From Pseudeuparius sepicola (Eukaryota > Arthropoda > Insecta > Coleoptera > Anthribidae), in assembly GCA_963920635.1 (NCBI GenBank), contig OY987308.1:9924225-9988224 (forward strand): a stretch of 64,000 nucleotides of DNA, written 5' to 3'. Positions 35,712-47,216 of the stretch are shown here, one piece after another. The position numbers and the translations under genes were made by a program. Each line of letters starts with the position of its first letter. The stretch's first letter is position 1. The notes below the pieces were generated by a model that worked only from the letters and a program-made list of their open reading frames with translations, was not told the DNA's origin and did not search any database.

Positions 35712-35875
35712 TACTAGAATGAGCGAATTAAATAAAAAATCTTTTTTTTAAATATATTTTTTTGTTATATAAAGAGGGAAGCCGCATTGTGAATGATTTT
35801 GTGTATTAAAACATTGAAAATGGGTATAAAGGTATAGGCGTGTGCCAATACATTTTTGAGAAAGAAATATTATCA
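35712..35875. other. 5' flank of the transposase pseudogene
   Basis: AT-rich, with no exon identified. The right terminus of the large element was not found here; it may lie beyond the LINE or be lost. Confidence 0.35.
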
Positions 35876-35903
35876 ATAAATAAATAAATAAATAAATAAT
35901 TTA
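35876..35903 (-). repeat. (AATA)n tail of the LINE
   Basis: About six AATA units on the plus strand, read as TTTA-type repeats at the 3' end of the minus-strand LINE. Short tandem tails of this sort mark the 3' ends of several non-LTR retrotransposon clades. Confidence 0.75.
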
Positions 35904-38526
35904 AAAGACAATATGCAAAAAAATTACAGAAATACACTATTGTTTAATTAATTTGATTTGGGTATAGATGTCCTCTTATTACATGAAGCAGGTAAAAATT
36001 AGGTAAAAATGAGTCCCCTGACTATCCTTTTAAAATTGAGAAAACTATATTGTGAAAAATCAAGTTCAGAAAACTCATTTGCTAGCCTACACATATTGTA
36101 TATAGGAGATTTTAGCAACATATTAGTGTTAGCTCTGTCCAAGTAAAACATATTGCTGGATCTTGTATTAGATGGAATATGAAAATTGAGGAATGCTAGC
36201 AACTCTGCACCATCAATTAAGCCCACCACTATTTTGAATAGAACTTGAAGTGCCAGGACATTGCGCCTGTCAATCAATGCAGGGACCTCAAACCTCGCCA
36301 GCAACTCCGATTGAGGAACACCTCTGGGTGGATATACACCGTCTCTTTTAAAAGATATAAACTTTAGAAACTTTCGCTGGATATTTTCAAGTTGATTGAT
36401 ATATTCATTATAATATGGACACCACACAATTGAGCAATACTCGAGTTTAGAGCGGACAAAGCTAAAATAAAGTGACTTTAAGGCATTTATATTATTGAAG
36501 TATGTACTAAGTCTGAATATGAAGCCTAGTGTTTTCAATGAGGATGTTGTAACATTTGTTATGTGATTATTAAATGACAACTTGGGGTCAAAGGCAATCC
36601 CGAGATCCACAAATGAGAAAACCCTCTGAAGATTCACACCGTTAATATTGTATTCAGATATAAGATAAGATTTCTTACTCGTGAATGACATGACTTTGCA
36701 TTTGTCAGAATTAAGTGGCAATTTATTATTGTTACACCACTAACATAGTTTATGTAGGTCAGCTTGGAGCTCCATGCAATCAGAATCAGACTTGATCTCA
36801 CGAAAAACTTTTAGATCATCCGCAAACATCAGCACTTGACTCTCCAAATTATCAGTAATATCGTTTATGAACAGAGAAAATAGAATTGGTGTCAAATTGC
36901 TACCCTGGGGCGCTCCACTAGTAGCAGGAAAGCTATGAGACCTAAATCCATTGCATTCAACAAATAGAGATCTGCCAGTCAAGTATGATGATATTAAATC
37001 CAATAGATTATTGTCGAAGCCAATTGAGCAAAGCTTCTCTAAAAGGATGATATGGTCCATGCGGTCAAAGGCCTTTGAGAAATCTGTGTAAATAGTGTCG
37101 ATTTGGGAACACTTATCTAGAGCTTGACTGGTGAATTGAGTGAAATTAATAAGATTTGTAGTAGTACTTCTGGTTTCAAAAAAACCGTTCTGGGCTGAGG
37201 ATATTAAATGTTTTACTTGGGGAAAGATCCTGTCATATAAGGTCATCTCAAAAACCTTTGACAAGCAGGAGCTCAGACAGATAGGCCTGTAGTTCTCAAT
37301 GTTATTCTTGTCACCTTTTTTAAATACTGGACAAACCCTAGATTCTTGCCATGAGTTAGGAAACACACAAGTCTGCAGGGAAAGGTTGAAAATCTTCAGT
37401 AGGGGCCCCGCCAAGACTCCAGCACAATCTTTCACAAGAAAGCTGGGGATACCATCCGGTCCACAAGTTGACTTAGGTTTTAATTTTTTGAGTGCCTTGG
37501 TTACATCATCCTCAGAGAGTAGGTTGATTGTAATATTTATATTGTTTAAAGGGCCTAAACTCGTTGCGTTTGATTTGGAAGGCAACGTATGAACATTACC
37601 AAAAAAGTCAGCAAAAGCTCTGACGATATTTTCTGGCTTCGACAAAGTATCTTGTTTATACGTTACTACGCCTGGAATGCTCGAAGTGCCCCGTTTTGAT
37701 TTGACAAAATACCAGAATTGAGAAGGGTCAGAACAGATGGATGAACCAACCTTAATGCAATAATTTTTGTAAGCTATTCTGGTTTGTTGTTTAATTAACT
37801 TGCGTAAGTACTGAAACCTATTGCGAAGAAAGGGTGTGTCAATCTTTCGCAGTTTCTGGGGAATGTGGTGCTTGTATTTTATGTTATAAATAATGTCAGC
37901 TGTGAACCACACAGGAAATTTGCGTTTATGGTACTTTGCTAGAGGGACAAACCTATGAAATAATGAGAAAATAATGTTATGTTCAACGGCTTCATCAACG
38001 GAGGAGCACTTATCAAGCGACGAAAAATCAGCTACAAGTAAAGATGAGTAGAGCAAATCAAAGTTGGCTTTTCTAAAGTTGTATTTCACCTGAGAGATGT
38101 TAATCGGAAGGTCTGATTGACTCTCACAACTGCAAGAAAATGTAATGACAAGCGGAGGGTGGTGTGGCATTGCCGGTAGCAGAGGTACTGAGTCAACTTG
38201 AACTACACATTCAAACTTTGAGATAACAAGGTCCAACAACCTGTCATTTTCATTAAACACTAAATTATATTGTGAGAGATCAGCGAAATGCAAGAAATTA
38301 TTAAACAATTCAACTTTACTATCAGACAGGTCACCGTCACCAACAAATCTACTGAAATTTGGTAAATTAAAGTCGCCTAATATGAGAATTTTACCGCTTA
38401 TATTAGCAAGAAATAATTCAAAACAACTAATCAATGCCTCATAATCTGCTCTAGATGTGTTTGGAGGTACATACACTAAAAATACATGAAGCATTGAGAC
38501 CTTTAAATAGAGCTTACAACCAACTA

Positions 38527-40467
38527 CAGTGTGACCCATTTGTTTTGGGGTCAGTCTGTAAAAAGTGTATCAATCGTGCGATTTGGCTGATTTTTTTTTT
38601 AAATTGTAGAGCTCGATGAACTGCACATTTTGAACAAAAATTGCCTGGTTCGCATAAAATCCAAAGCCTACTATGACCGTTTTTATGAGCAAAATTTTAA
38701 GAAACCATATTAGCGTTTTTTTTTGAAAAAATCTGTGTGCGCCAATGGATTGAGCACCCCTCGAAATGGGTATGTACAAAATTTCATCAAAATATTTCAA
38801 GTAATAACGATTTTGTAGAAAAATTAAAAATGCAGCCAAGGTACGTCTTTATTTTCAAAAATTCAAAGTTGGCCATGGAAAATAATTGAATTGTTTACTT
38901 TCATTAAGTGTCAAACTGTCTAAATTGAGTTCAGAAATTGTTTGTGCTCAATACAATTAATTATCATAATTATGGAATATTTAAGCATAAGAGACAAAAT
39001 AGAAATTGTTCGACTCGTGGGCGACAACGAGCGCTCGGCAGCAGAAGCTGCGGCCGAATTTAACAATAGACACCCAGGTAGATCAGTGAGTCGAAGTACT
39101 GTACAACGTATAAACAATATTTTTGATGAAACTGGATCGATTTCTAAAAATTTATTAAAAACTAGGCAAAATGGACGCCATGGACTTGTTGAAAATAACA
39201 ATCAAATTCTGCAATACTTTAGTGACAATCCTCGAAATAGTGTTCGAACGGCTAGTTTAGACCTTCATATACCCAGAGAGAGTATAAGGAGATGTTTGAG
39301 ACAAAACAAAATAAAACCGTTTAAGCCAAAATTTTTGCACACCCTGGAACCAGGAGATGAGGAGAGAAGATTAGAATTTTGCTATTGGCTGCAAGGTGAA
39401 TATCTCCATAATGGCAACTTTTTAAATGAAATTTTATTCACCGACGAAGCCACGTTTACTACAAATGGTGTAGTATCAAGTCAAAACTGCCGTCACTGGT
39501 CAGCTGAAAATCCAGAGTTTATAATAAATGCAAGGAGACAATATTCACAAAAAATTAACGTTTGGTGTGGAATACTACGCGACAGAATAATTGGCCCATT
39601 TTTCTTTGAAGGGAATTTGAATGCGGCTGGCTTCTTGAATTTTCTAGAAATTGAATTTAGAAATGCTTTAGATGAGTTACCATTAAGATACCGTTTAAAT
39701 TTAAAGTTACAGTTAGATGGCAGTCCTATTCATAATGCTCGTTTAATCAGAAACTGGCTAGATAATAATTTTGAAAACTGTTGGATAGGGCGAAATAGTC
39801 CTTTCTGTGAGTGGCCACCGAGATCTCCGGACTTAACTCCTTTAGATTTTTTTCTTTGGGGTACACTTAAGCAAAATGTTTATAAGTCAAGACCCCATAA
39901 TTTACAAGAACTGCAAGCTAGGATAAACCGTAGTTGTGAGGAAATTACTCCACAGCAAATACGAAATGTAATTTTGAATGTACGCAAGAGGAACGACAAA
40001 TGCATTGTAGAAAATGGAGGCTTGGTAGAAGTTACAAAAATTTTATAATTTTAATTGTTTTTATGTTTTGTGTTTATAAGCATAAGGTTGTATTATTACA
40101 ATTCAATTATTTTCCATGGCCAACTTTGAATTTTTGAAAATAAAGACGTACCTTGGCTGCATTTTTAATTTTTCTACAAAATCGTTATTACTTGAAATAT
40201 TTTGATGAAATTTTGTACATACCCATTTCGAGGGGTGCTCAATCCATTGGCGCACACAGATTTTTTCAAAAAAAAAACGCTAATATGGTTTCTTAAAATT
40301 TTGCTCATAAAAACGGTCATAGTAGGCTTTGGATTTTATGCGAACCAGGCAATTTTTGTTCAAAATGTGCAGTTCATCGAGCTCTACAATTTAAAAAAAA
40401 AAATCAGCCAAATCGCACGATTGATACACTTTTTACAGACTGACCCCAAAACAAATGGGTCACACTG
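38527..40467 (+). mobile_element. Mariner-like element, copy 2 (1941 bp, coding intact)
   Basis: TA at 38525-38526 and 40468-40469; TIRs of about 367 bp at 38527-38893 and 40099-40467, far longer than the ~30 bp of classic mariners. It sits in the LINE endonuclease, in opposite orientation to it. It is near-identical to copy 1. Complete transposase frame, intact ends and target duplication suggest recent mobility. Confidence 0.97.
38972..40048 (+). CDS. Tc1/mariner-superfamily transposase, 358 aa
   Basis: A cut-and-paste transposase acting on the element's own TIRs in the nucleus. I start at the ATG of MEYLSIRDKIEIVRLVG (38972); an upstream in-frame start at 38942 lies before it. N-terminal paired helix-turn-helix region with AAEAAAEFNNRHPGRSVSRS and VRTASLDLHIPRESIRR. 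Catalytic triad candidates are FTDEATF (first Asp), QLDGSPIH (second Asp) and SPDLTPLDFF (third Asp). I count 42 residues between the second and third Asp, against 34 in classic mariners, which puts it near DD41D-type groups. The frame is complete with no stops. The length is usual for the superfamily. No intron is needed. Confidence 0.95.
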   Translation: MEYLSIRDKIEIVRLVGDNERSAAEAAAEFNNRHPGRSVSRSTVQRINNIFDETGSISKNLLKTRQNGRHGLVENNNQILQYFSDNPRNSVRTASLDLHIPRESIRRCLRQNKIKPFKPKFLHTLEPGDEERRLEFCYWLQGEYLHNGNFLNEILFTDEATFTTNGVVSSQNCRHWSAENPEFIINARRQYSQKINVWCGILRDRIIGPFFFEGNLNAAGFLNFLEIEFRNALDELPLRYRLNLKLQLDGSPIHNARLIRNWLDNNFENCWIGRNSPFCEWPPRSPDLTPLDFFLWGTLKQNVYKSRPHNLQELQARINRSCEEITPQQIRNVILNVRKRNDKCIVENGGLVEVTKIL

Positions 40468-40690
40468 TATATCAACCGTTGGAATTTGCACAAGAAAGTG
40501 ACGGAGATCTAACTGAACAACTTTAAAGACATTCGATATTGCCAACACAACACCTCCTCCACGGGTAGCTGCGACCATATCCAGTCTTCTATCACATCGG
40601 AACACTGAATAGTCAACACTAAACAGTTCGCCACTGCTGATACCATCTTGAATCCAGGTTTCCGAAATTGCTATAATGGCAAGAACCAGC

Positions 40691-40861
40691 CGGAAAATTT
40701 ACTTGAGGTCATAATTTTAAGCAGTTTCACGAAAAACCACCCATCAATATATACTGGGTGAATCCGTTTTTTTTTGTAGCAGGATTTTAATAGGTGATAG
40801 ATCCTCAAAAAATAGCCACACTTTTTCGTATAAACTATATCTTTTTAAGGCCTTAGAAAAC
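40691..40861. other. LINE 5' flank
   Basis: Short unassigned sequence containing TATATACTGGGTGAATCCG. The LINE's 5' target-site copy should be at its left edge but was not identified. Confidence 0.35.
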
Positions 40862-41186
40862 AGTTACAGGGTGTTAAAGTTGGAAAAATATGTGGACTTA
40901 TTGAATATTTACCAAACTAGTTGAGATATTTAAGTCATATTCGGTATACGTTATAACGGCATGGGTTTGCAGAAAACCTGTTAATATCGAACATCTTGCG
41001 CAACCAGTGGCGTAGAATGACCTTGTATTGTAATAAAAGGTATTGAATTTTTTATGTAGATTTTAATTGCAGACAAAAATGTCCTCTTGGTATTTGTTCG
41101 CATGTGTTATAGTTTAATAGCAAATTTCATTTTTTTGTATTATTTTGGGGTATTACTGAAAAATTATCTAAAAAAATGTGCTCCAT
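40862..41186. repeat. Dispersed repeat, inverted copy at 48896-49235
   Basis: GTTATAACGGCATGGGTTTGC, CGCCACTGG-type and ACATGCGAACAAATACCAAG-type segments here recur as reverse complements at 48896-49235 in the same order. The following CTCCATAAGTAACACTTAA (41189) matches the other side of the foldback at 48147, showing the repeat is uninterrupted here. Non-coding. Confidence 0.85.
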
Positions 41187-43673
41187 AAGTAACACTTAAA
41201 GTATAAATAATGTGTTTGCTACTTTAAATAAAGTAACTTTTTCCAATAAACTATCCTATAACTAGCCTATTTATGGCTATTCTTTTGAAGTTACAGGGTC
41301 CAAAACATTTATAAGGAAGATACAATTAATGTTACGCTCTATATCTTGAAAAGTAAAACCTTGAATGGGTTAGTTTATTGGAAGAAGTTTGCCACATTCC
41401 TCAACAAAAAAAAAGGGGGAGATCTTTGATTAAAAAAAAAAAAACTAAACTCTAGTTTTCAAATAGTAAATTATTGTGGCAAACGCTTACCTAACCCCAA
41501 TTAATGTTGTTGATTGGGAAAGAGGTGGCCTAAATGCAAAGATTACAAAATTTTACTGTTACTTAATTGGTTTAATCACCCTCTCTATCTCGGCCTATCC
41601 CGGACCACTCAGATCATTCGGTAGAGTGGCGTGAGTAAAAGATCTCCAAACAACCAAAATAGCGCCACCCGCTTTAAAGGCCTTATCAGTTAAAGAGGTT
41701 GAAAAGATTACAAGAAAAGCGGGAAAAACCTGAGGTAAGTATCGCAATAAAACAGGTAACTTAGGATGAATGGTAATGTAATATATTTACTTGGCAAGCG
41801 TAAACACATCAAACAAGATGCTTTTTACTGATCAAAAGTGGAGAACCTGGAGAACATTATAATCTTTGCCTAGCCCTATCATGTGCCTAAACTACTGCAT
41901 CAAATTCTTCGGACTTGCCGTTAAACCTTATGTAGGTATTATGCCGACACCAATATATACTACTAATTCATGTAGGTATAATAATAACAAAAAAAAATAT
42001 ATCACAAGCGACTAGCACCTAAATATTTATAATATTTAAAATAAAACAACCCCTTATGTAGCGCTACATTCGGTGCACAACATGCAATAAAATCCGATGA
42101 CTAATTAATTAAAATGTTGGTGTAAAAGTAGGTAACGAGCATATACGAGCATATATTATATAAGTGCAAAATAAGTTGCAGTAGTAGTGCAGTGGTGCAG
42201 CATTCAAATGATTCTAGCGTGATAATTTCATGCACTGAGTAATAATAATAAATAATAAAACGAATTAAAATGGAATGGACTTGCCAGCTCTCCAGGGGAT
42301 GCAACCGGGTGGTATGGTGGTACTCCACGACGTTCAAGCTCTATTCTAAAGCAGCCAATATCTCAACTATATGCAGCAACGCAAAAGATCACCAAAACTG
42401 ATGTTCCAAAAGCCGCTCTCAAGCAAAAACATCAGCTACCATGCAGAAATCAGGGATCAGGACTCAAAAATCACGAATCCAAAAATCAGGAATCCCGAAG
42501 CAGGCCTAAAATTGATACATTTTGTGATATAGAAAACCACGGAGGCTGGATAAAAGTAAAATGACATGCCAAGATAAAACTTTAAGAAACCGGAAACTTA
42601 CCACTGGTGGTGGGGGGCCTGGTGTGAATTCAAAATCTCGACTTTCTTGTTAAATCCGATGATTTTCCTTATGAAATCAGCCTAGGGCTACGGGGTTCCA
42701 AAATAAACAACTTTGTTACACCACTACGGGAAAACGGACGGAAATCGATGCAAAATCTGCCAAAATTGGCGCAACGTGGGCTCAGCGTAAAAGCTACTGA
42801 AAGAAGGACTTTTTCTTGCAAAAGAAAAAAAAAACTAATGTTCACCAGGAAAATAGGCGCCAAAACCAGGGGCAATTCCCCGGCCTCTGTTGGTAACCAT
42901 GGGCTGACAGAAAATATATAGACATATGTCAACATTTTTGTTGTTTTGTGGAAGACTGTCGCTCAGATTTGACAGTGGGCATGACATTTATGGAGAACAG
43001 CTGATAGAAAATCAATAAGTGGTAGAAAATTATAGATAATCCAATAATCTATTAATACTATGGTTAATAAAGAAAGCCGACAATTATGGACAACGCAAAA
43101 GAGAAGATACGAGGTAATAATTTGTAGATATTTTGGACGTCTAGGTAGGGGCTTTTATAATGGTTACTGTTACCTATTTTATTTGGCCTAACCCTTGATG
43201 TTTACTTTATCTTTCAGGCGATTATTGTTAGCTAATTAAAAGTTTATTGTAAATAAATGCTGCGAAGAAGCCAAGAAGACCGACAAAAACCGCGAACCAA
43301 CAATCAGAAAAACAACAAGCGAAACAAGACGGAGGCAAAGTACACAGTAGAATAAAAACACGAACACAATGCAGGTACAATAGGGATACAAGGGCTACGA
43401 AGAAACTAGTTCCTTAGGAGATTTAAATAGGTTTGTAATTTGAAATAGCAAATTGAATATATTTAATAATTGTGTTTTAGCTTTACGAGCAGTGAATAGC
43501 AGGAACCACAAGATAATTAGTTTTTATTTATGAACAAGGAGAATAAAGTGTTTTTAAATAAATAAAAGTAACAAGCAGTGTTTAAATTTAAAAAAAAATA
43601 GTTTGAATATTTTTAACACGTTACAAGTTACTTTATTTAAAGTAAGAAACACGTTTTTTCTACTTTAAGAGTC
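41187..43673. other. No gene recognised
   Basis: AT-rich. 41230-41400 has a loose inverted repeat (ACTTTTTCCAATAAACTA and TAGTTTATTGGAAGAAGTT). A 32-codon basic frame begins at about 43258 (MLRRSQEDRQKPRTNNQ) and is followed by an A-rich stretch with two AATAAA-like signals (43540-43565). This could be a fragment of a retroelement but I see no domain. Minus-strand frames of 78-88 codons (42101-42337, 42669-42935) look fortuitous. Confidence 0.4.
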
Positions 43674-43925
43674 ATGACCGCGCAGACAAGATCTAAAATT
43701 AACGGTCGCGACGACCGGCTCCAATCTCAGGAATATTCTCCTCTCGTCACCCCTCACCACGCACTCTCGTCCCTTCCCCTCTCACCGGCAGCGCGTTTAG
43801 CGCGAGGAACGGTGTCGGGCGACGGACGACGTTTTTTTGGACCCGAGCGAGTCCGGAGTCGGACCATATAAAAATGAGTCGGACCGCCAGGCAGCCGAGA
43901 GCTGAATCGGTCGGAAGGGCGCCGG
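43674..43925 (+). promoter_or_regulatory. CpG-dense, TATA-containing promoter-like segment
   Basis: GC and CpG content rise sharply for ~250 bp in otherwise AT-rich DNA (GGTCGCGACGACCGG, GTCGGGCGACGGACGACG). CCATATAAAAATGAG (about 43863) is a good TATA-box candidate, followed about 30 bp on by GCAGCCGAGAGC. It could be an LTR or promoter fragment; TG...CA ends and a target duplication were not found. At 43926 it abuts a CAGGGTG element end. The 66-codon frame across it is not called. Confidence 0.35.
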
Positions 43926-44705
43926 TGTACAGGGTGATTCCGCGAAATTAGGCCACTTCATAACTTTTTTATTTATCAACTTAGAAAAAAAAATCAAATA
44001 CAAAAGTTGTAGGGCTGCAACCTGACTACTTCATGGCGTTTTGTTGTTGACTCGGTTTGTGTATTTGTTGGGCTATTGTTGAAAAAATATAAATATTAAA
44101 CACATATGTAAATATTAAACACATACCTACCCCTATTTGTACGAATTCCGAAAGTATCTTTTCGGGTCTTTTTTGTTATTTACTAACCCTGTTTTTTTCT
44201 TCAGTGCCTTGCGGAAAATTGGGTTATAGAAATTAATAAAAAAAAACATAAGTTTTGTCTGTATATTTCGATATTTTCTATGCAATAATAATTGTTTTTC
44301 TGATAAGTGCACTCAATTGGAAAGAAATATTTTTATAACTTTTTACAATTTTTTCTGACATGAAATTATTATTCCTATCAATCAAACAGCCAAAGTAGAA
44401 CAGTGTTTCAATAAATTATTATTTCCACAGTAGGTAGGTAGGTTATGCTATATCTATGTGGTATTTTGGATTTCTATTACTTTTTTCTTTTACTACTTTG
44501 TGCCTCTTTAGATGTGTTGTGGTCGGATCTACCAATTCCGGGAGCAAACGTTTTAAATATAACTTCGTCAATTTTGGCTAAATCTGTTTTTCCAAAAAAT
44601 CGCGACGACTATATTTAGGTATAAAATTTTCATTTTAAAATTTTTCCCAGTCCAAATGCCAAAAAGGCACCGCACTTTTATTGGCTACTCTTAGTTGCCC
44701 TTGTA

Positions 44706-45264
44706 CAGGGTGGTTCATTATAAATTGACACGCCCCTTAACTTGTTACTTTTTGAGGTTAGAAAAAAAAGTTTTTGGAAAAAGTTTTAGATAAATACAAA
44801 GTTTTTTGTGACGCTATTGGACCGTGTACAGTTCTTTATTTCGAGAATATAATCAGTAAAATTTGAAAAGGCTCTTAAACATTTTGGAGTTTCACTGTAT
44901 TACTCTCTTGTTTAAAACAAATATTTTTTGTTATTACATCGATCATCTATCTTTATCGCGCGAGATCCACAAATTCGAGTTAAATAAATTTAGTATAAAA
45001 TTTGAAAACGGAATTTTTCAAAAACGGAAAAAGATAATGCCACAAAGTTTAATATCATTTTAATTGCCTTGATGAGCAGATTTCAAAAATGCAAAAATAT
45101 ATAGGGTGTTCCATTTAAAAAAACATAAGTTATGTCTGCCACGGCTTTCTAGAACACAGTGTACACGGTCCAATAGCGTCACAAAAAACTTTGTATTAGT
45201 ATCTAAAACTTTTGTAAAAAACTTTTTTCTAACCTCAAAAGTCAATTTATAATGAACCACCCTG
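44706..45264. mobile_element. 559-bp foldback MITE
   Basis: CAGGGTGGTTCATTATAAAT is mirrored by TTTATAATGAACCACCCTG, with TA outside each end (44704-44705, 45265-45266). Arms are about 130 bp. The core 44830-45115 occurs again as reverse complement at 52990-53245 and in direct orientation, with a gap, at 54090-54270. Confidence 0.92.
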
Positions 45265-45323
45265 TACTTAAAAATACCATTTATAAAAATTTTAAAAGTT
45301 TGATTTTTCCTACAAAAAAAGTA

Positions 45324-46625
45324 CAGGGTGATCATTTTTAGAGGCCCAGCCTCTCTTGGTGGAACACGGTCAAAGATATGGAGATATTATACAGGGTGAG
45401 TCAGAATGTATAGTAAATACTTTAAAGGGGTGTTCGGCAGGTGGTTTTAAGGGGTCTTTCATATAAAATTTTTCGATTTGGGCTTTCCTTGCCAAGTTAT
45501 TCGGGTCTACAGGGTGACCCAAATATTTTTTATTTTTATCTCAATACCGGCGCTACTTAAAAATTTGAAATTTGGTATGTGTTATCTACTTACGGGAAGA
45601 CGCCTTAGGGTAGTTTATTGATTTACACACTGCCCTAAAAAGGGTAAAAACTAACAACCCCTATTAATTTTTTTGCTCGAATTTTTTTGTGGGTCATTTT
45701 TACGTATAACAAAAATATGATTTGCGTAGCCCTTTTATTTAAGAAACTTTTTTCCCAGTACATTTTTTCTCGAAAACACAATATTTTTCCTACAAAAAAA
45801 TTATTTCATGATAAATGCCATTCCCCTGGCTACAGAAAATCAAGTAAAAATTCATAGTAGACGGGCGTCAACAATTTAATTATTTTTTTTACTACTAACC
45901 TGAGAAATCAATGAGAAGTAATATTTCTCTCCCTAGGTAAATAATGATAATAAAAAAATACCTAGGTAAATAATGAACAATTTTCTATATGACATTTAAA
46001 AATTATTTTCATTTTATCAGCTTGACAACTGAACTCCCAGGCTTTCGAAGTATTTGAAAAAAGCGAGAAATGACTAAAATATCAAAATCTAATCAAATAT
46101 GTAAAATGTGGCAATATTTCAATGTTAGTAGTAAAAAAAAACTATAGACACTTCGGATGAGAAGGCCATTATTTAATGGCTCACTCTCAACCTAAGTGTA
46201 TAATGTACTAATTGAACATTAAAAAAAACAAAAATATAATGTTACAGTAGATGCCCAAAATGATATGTCCATAATAAAAGGGCTACACAAATCATATTTT
46301 TGTTATATGTAAAAATGACCCACAAAAAAGTTCGAGGGAAAAAAATAATAGGGGTTGTTAGTTTTTACCCTTTTTTAGGGCAGTGTGTAAATGAATAAAC
46401 TACCCTAAGGGATTTTGAATGATGTAACAAAAATGGTATGTTGGTGGGAAAAAATATTTCTTGGCGCCGCAACGCGACGCCTAGCGTCGTATTAGCAGAG
46501 AGTCGCTACATGAGGCCAATTTATTCCTTTATACACCCTATATCATCTCCCATATAATATAATATCTCCATATCTTCGACCGTTTTCCACTAAGAGAGGC
46601 TGGGCGTATAAAAATGATCTCCCTG
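45324..46625. mobile_element. 1.3-kb nested foldback
   Basis: CAGGGTGATCATTTTTA and its complement TAAAAATGATCTCCCTG close the element with TA outside (45322-45323, 46626-46627). Further CAGGGTG ends occur at 45387 and 45511, and an inner inverted pair (ACAACCCCTATTAAT near 45653 against its complement near 46345) shows nested palindromes. The segment 45893-46210 is an inverted copy of 51085-51445. Non-coding. Confidence 0.88.
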
Positions 46626-46768
46626 TACATAAAGACGAACTAACACAACCAAAATTTAAAATATTGCATTTATGGTTTTATATACTTGTGAATTCCATTG
46701 GGAAGAATTTCAGAAACATCAAATTCAGCCTTCAATCAAGATTAGGCAAGATAACTATTGTAGATAAT

Positions 46769-47216
46769 AAAAAATAAAAGATAAAAAACCTTTTTAAAAA
46801 CAAACTTTTATTTAAGTCATGTACTAAAACGAATAAAATAAAATACCTACGTCTTGTATCTACTAAAAGGAATAAAATAAAATAAATCTAGGTTTTCGTT
46901 AAGATAATTCAATGCCAAATTGCGACAAATTTTTGTAAATCAAAAAGCTAGTCTCGCGAATTCTAAAGAAAATACATACTTTGGCAAGTAGGTACTTGCT
47001 TATCAACCAATCACTGTATATTAAAATTAATTGGTACCTACTTTCTATGAACATTTCTTGCGACAAGCTTTTTAAATTACAAAAACGACTTGGCGCAATT
47101 TGGCACTGAATTATTCTAACAAAAACCTAGACTTATTTTATTTTATTTTATTCGATGTAGTACATGGCTTAAATAAAAGCTTGTTTTTAAAAAGGTTTTT
47201 ATCTTTTATTTTATTT
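46769..47216. mobile_element. Foldback element, copy B
   Basis: Second copy of the palindrome at 21292-21626: the AAACTTTTATTTAAG arm, GATAATTCAATGCCAAATTG and a mirrored right arm. It is slightly longer because AATAAAATAAAATACC-type sequence is repeated in the left arm. The right flank to about 47370 also matches the flank of copy A. Confidence 0.8.

Larger units (their letters stand above)
35904..40690 (-). mobile_element. Non-LTR retrotransposon (Jockey/CR1-like LINE), 5'-truncated
   Basis: The 3' part of a LINE on the minus strand, from an endonuclease domain (about 40690) to the 3' tail at 35876. It is interrupted by the mariner-like element 38527-40467. Upstream of about 40690 the protein similarity stops inside the endonuclease, so the copy is 5'-truncated, as expected of aborted reverse transcription. 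No target duplication was identified. Clade assignment is by motif style only. Confidence 0.88.
35999..40690 (-). pseudogene. LINE ORF2: endonuclease plus reverse transcriptase
   Basis: It cuts target DNA and copies the element's RNA into the site. The endonuclease begins AISETWIQDG and CDRRLDMVAATRGGGVVLA (40470-40690) and resumes after the mariner insertion with VFLVYVPPNTS and ILILGDFNLP. The reverse transcriptase follows: NYRPICLSSCLSKVFE, TIYTDFSKAFDRMDH (catalytic Asp), SGAPQGSNLTPILFSLF and MFADDLKVF (the catalytic FADD). The frame runs open from 38524 to an in-frame TAG at 36740-36742, then 240 more codons of C-terminal region with LEYCSIVWCPYY to 35999. Excising the mariner and one TA rejoins the endonuclease frame exactly. 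Damage is thus 5' truncation, the insertion and a single stop. Confidence 0.9.

Noticed and set aside
37299..37592. 97-codon plus-strand frame
   Set aside because: It is antisense to the LINE reverse transcriptase, whose own frame is well supported.
41580..41720. tRNA-derived SINE or tRNA gene near GGTAGAGTGGCGTGAG
   Set aside because: No convincing A/B box pair and no cloverleaf could be drawn.
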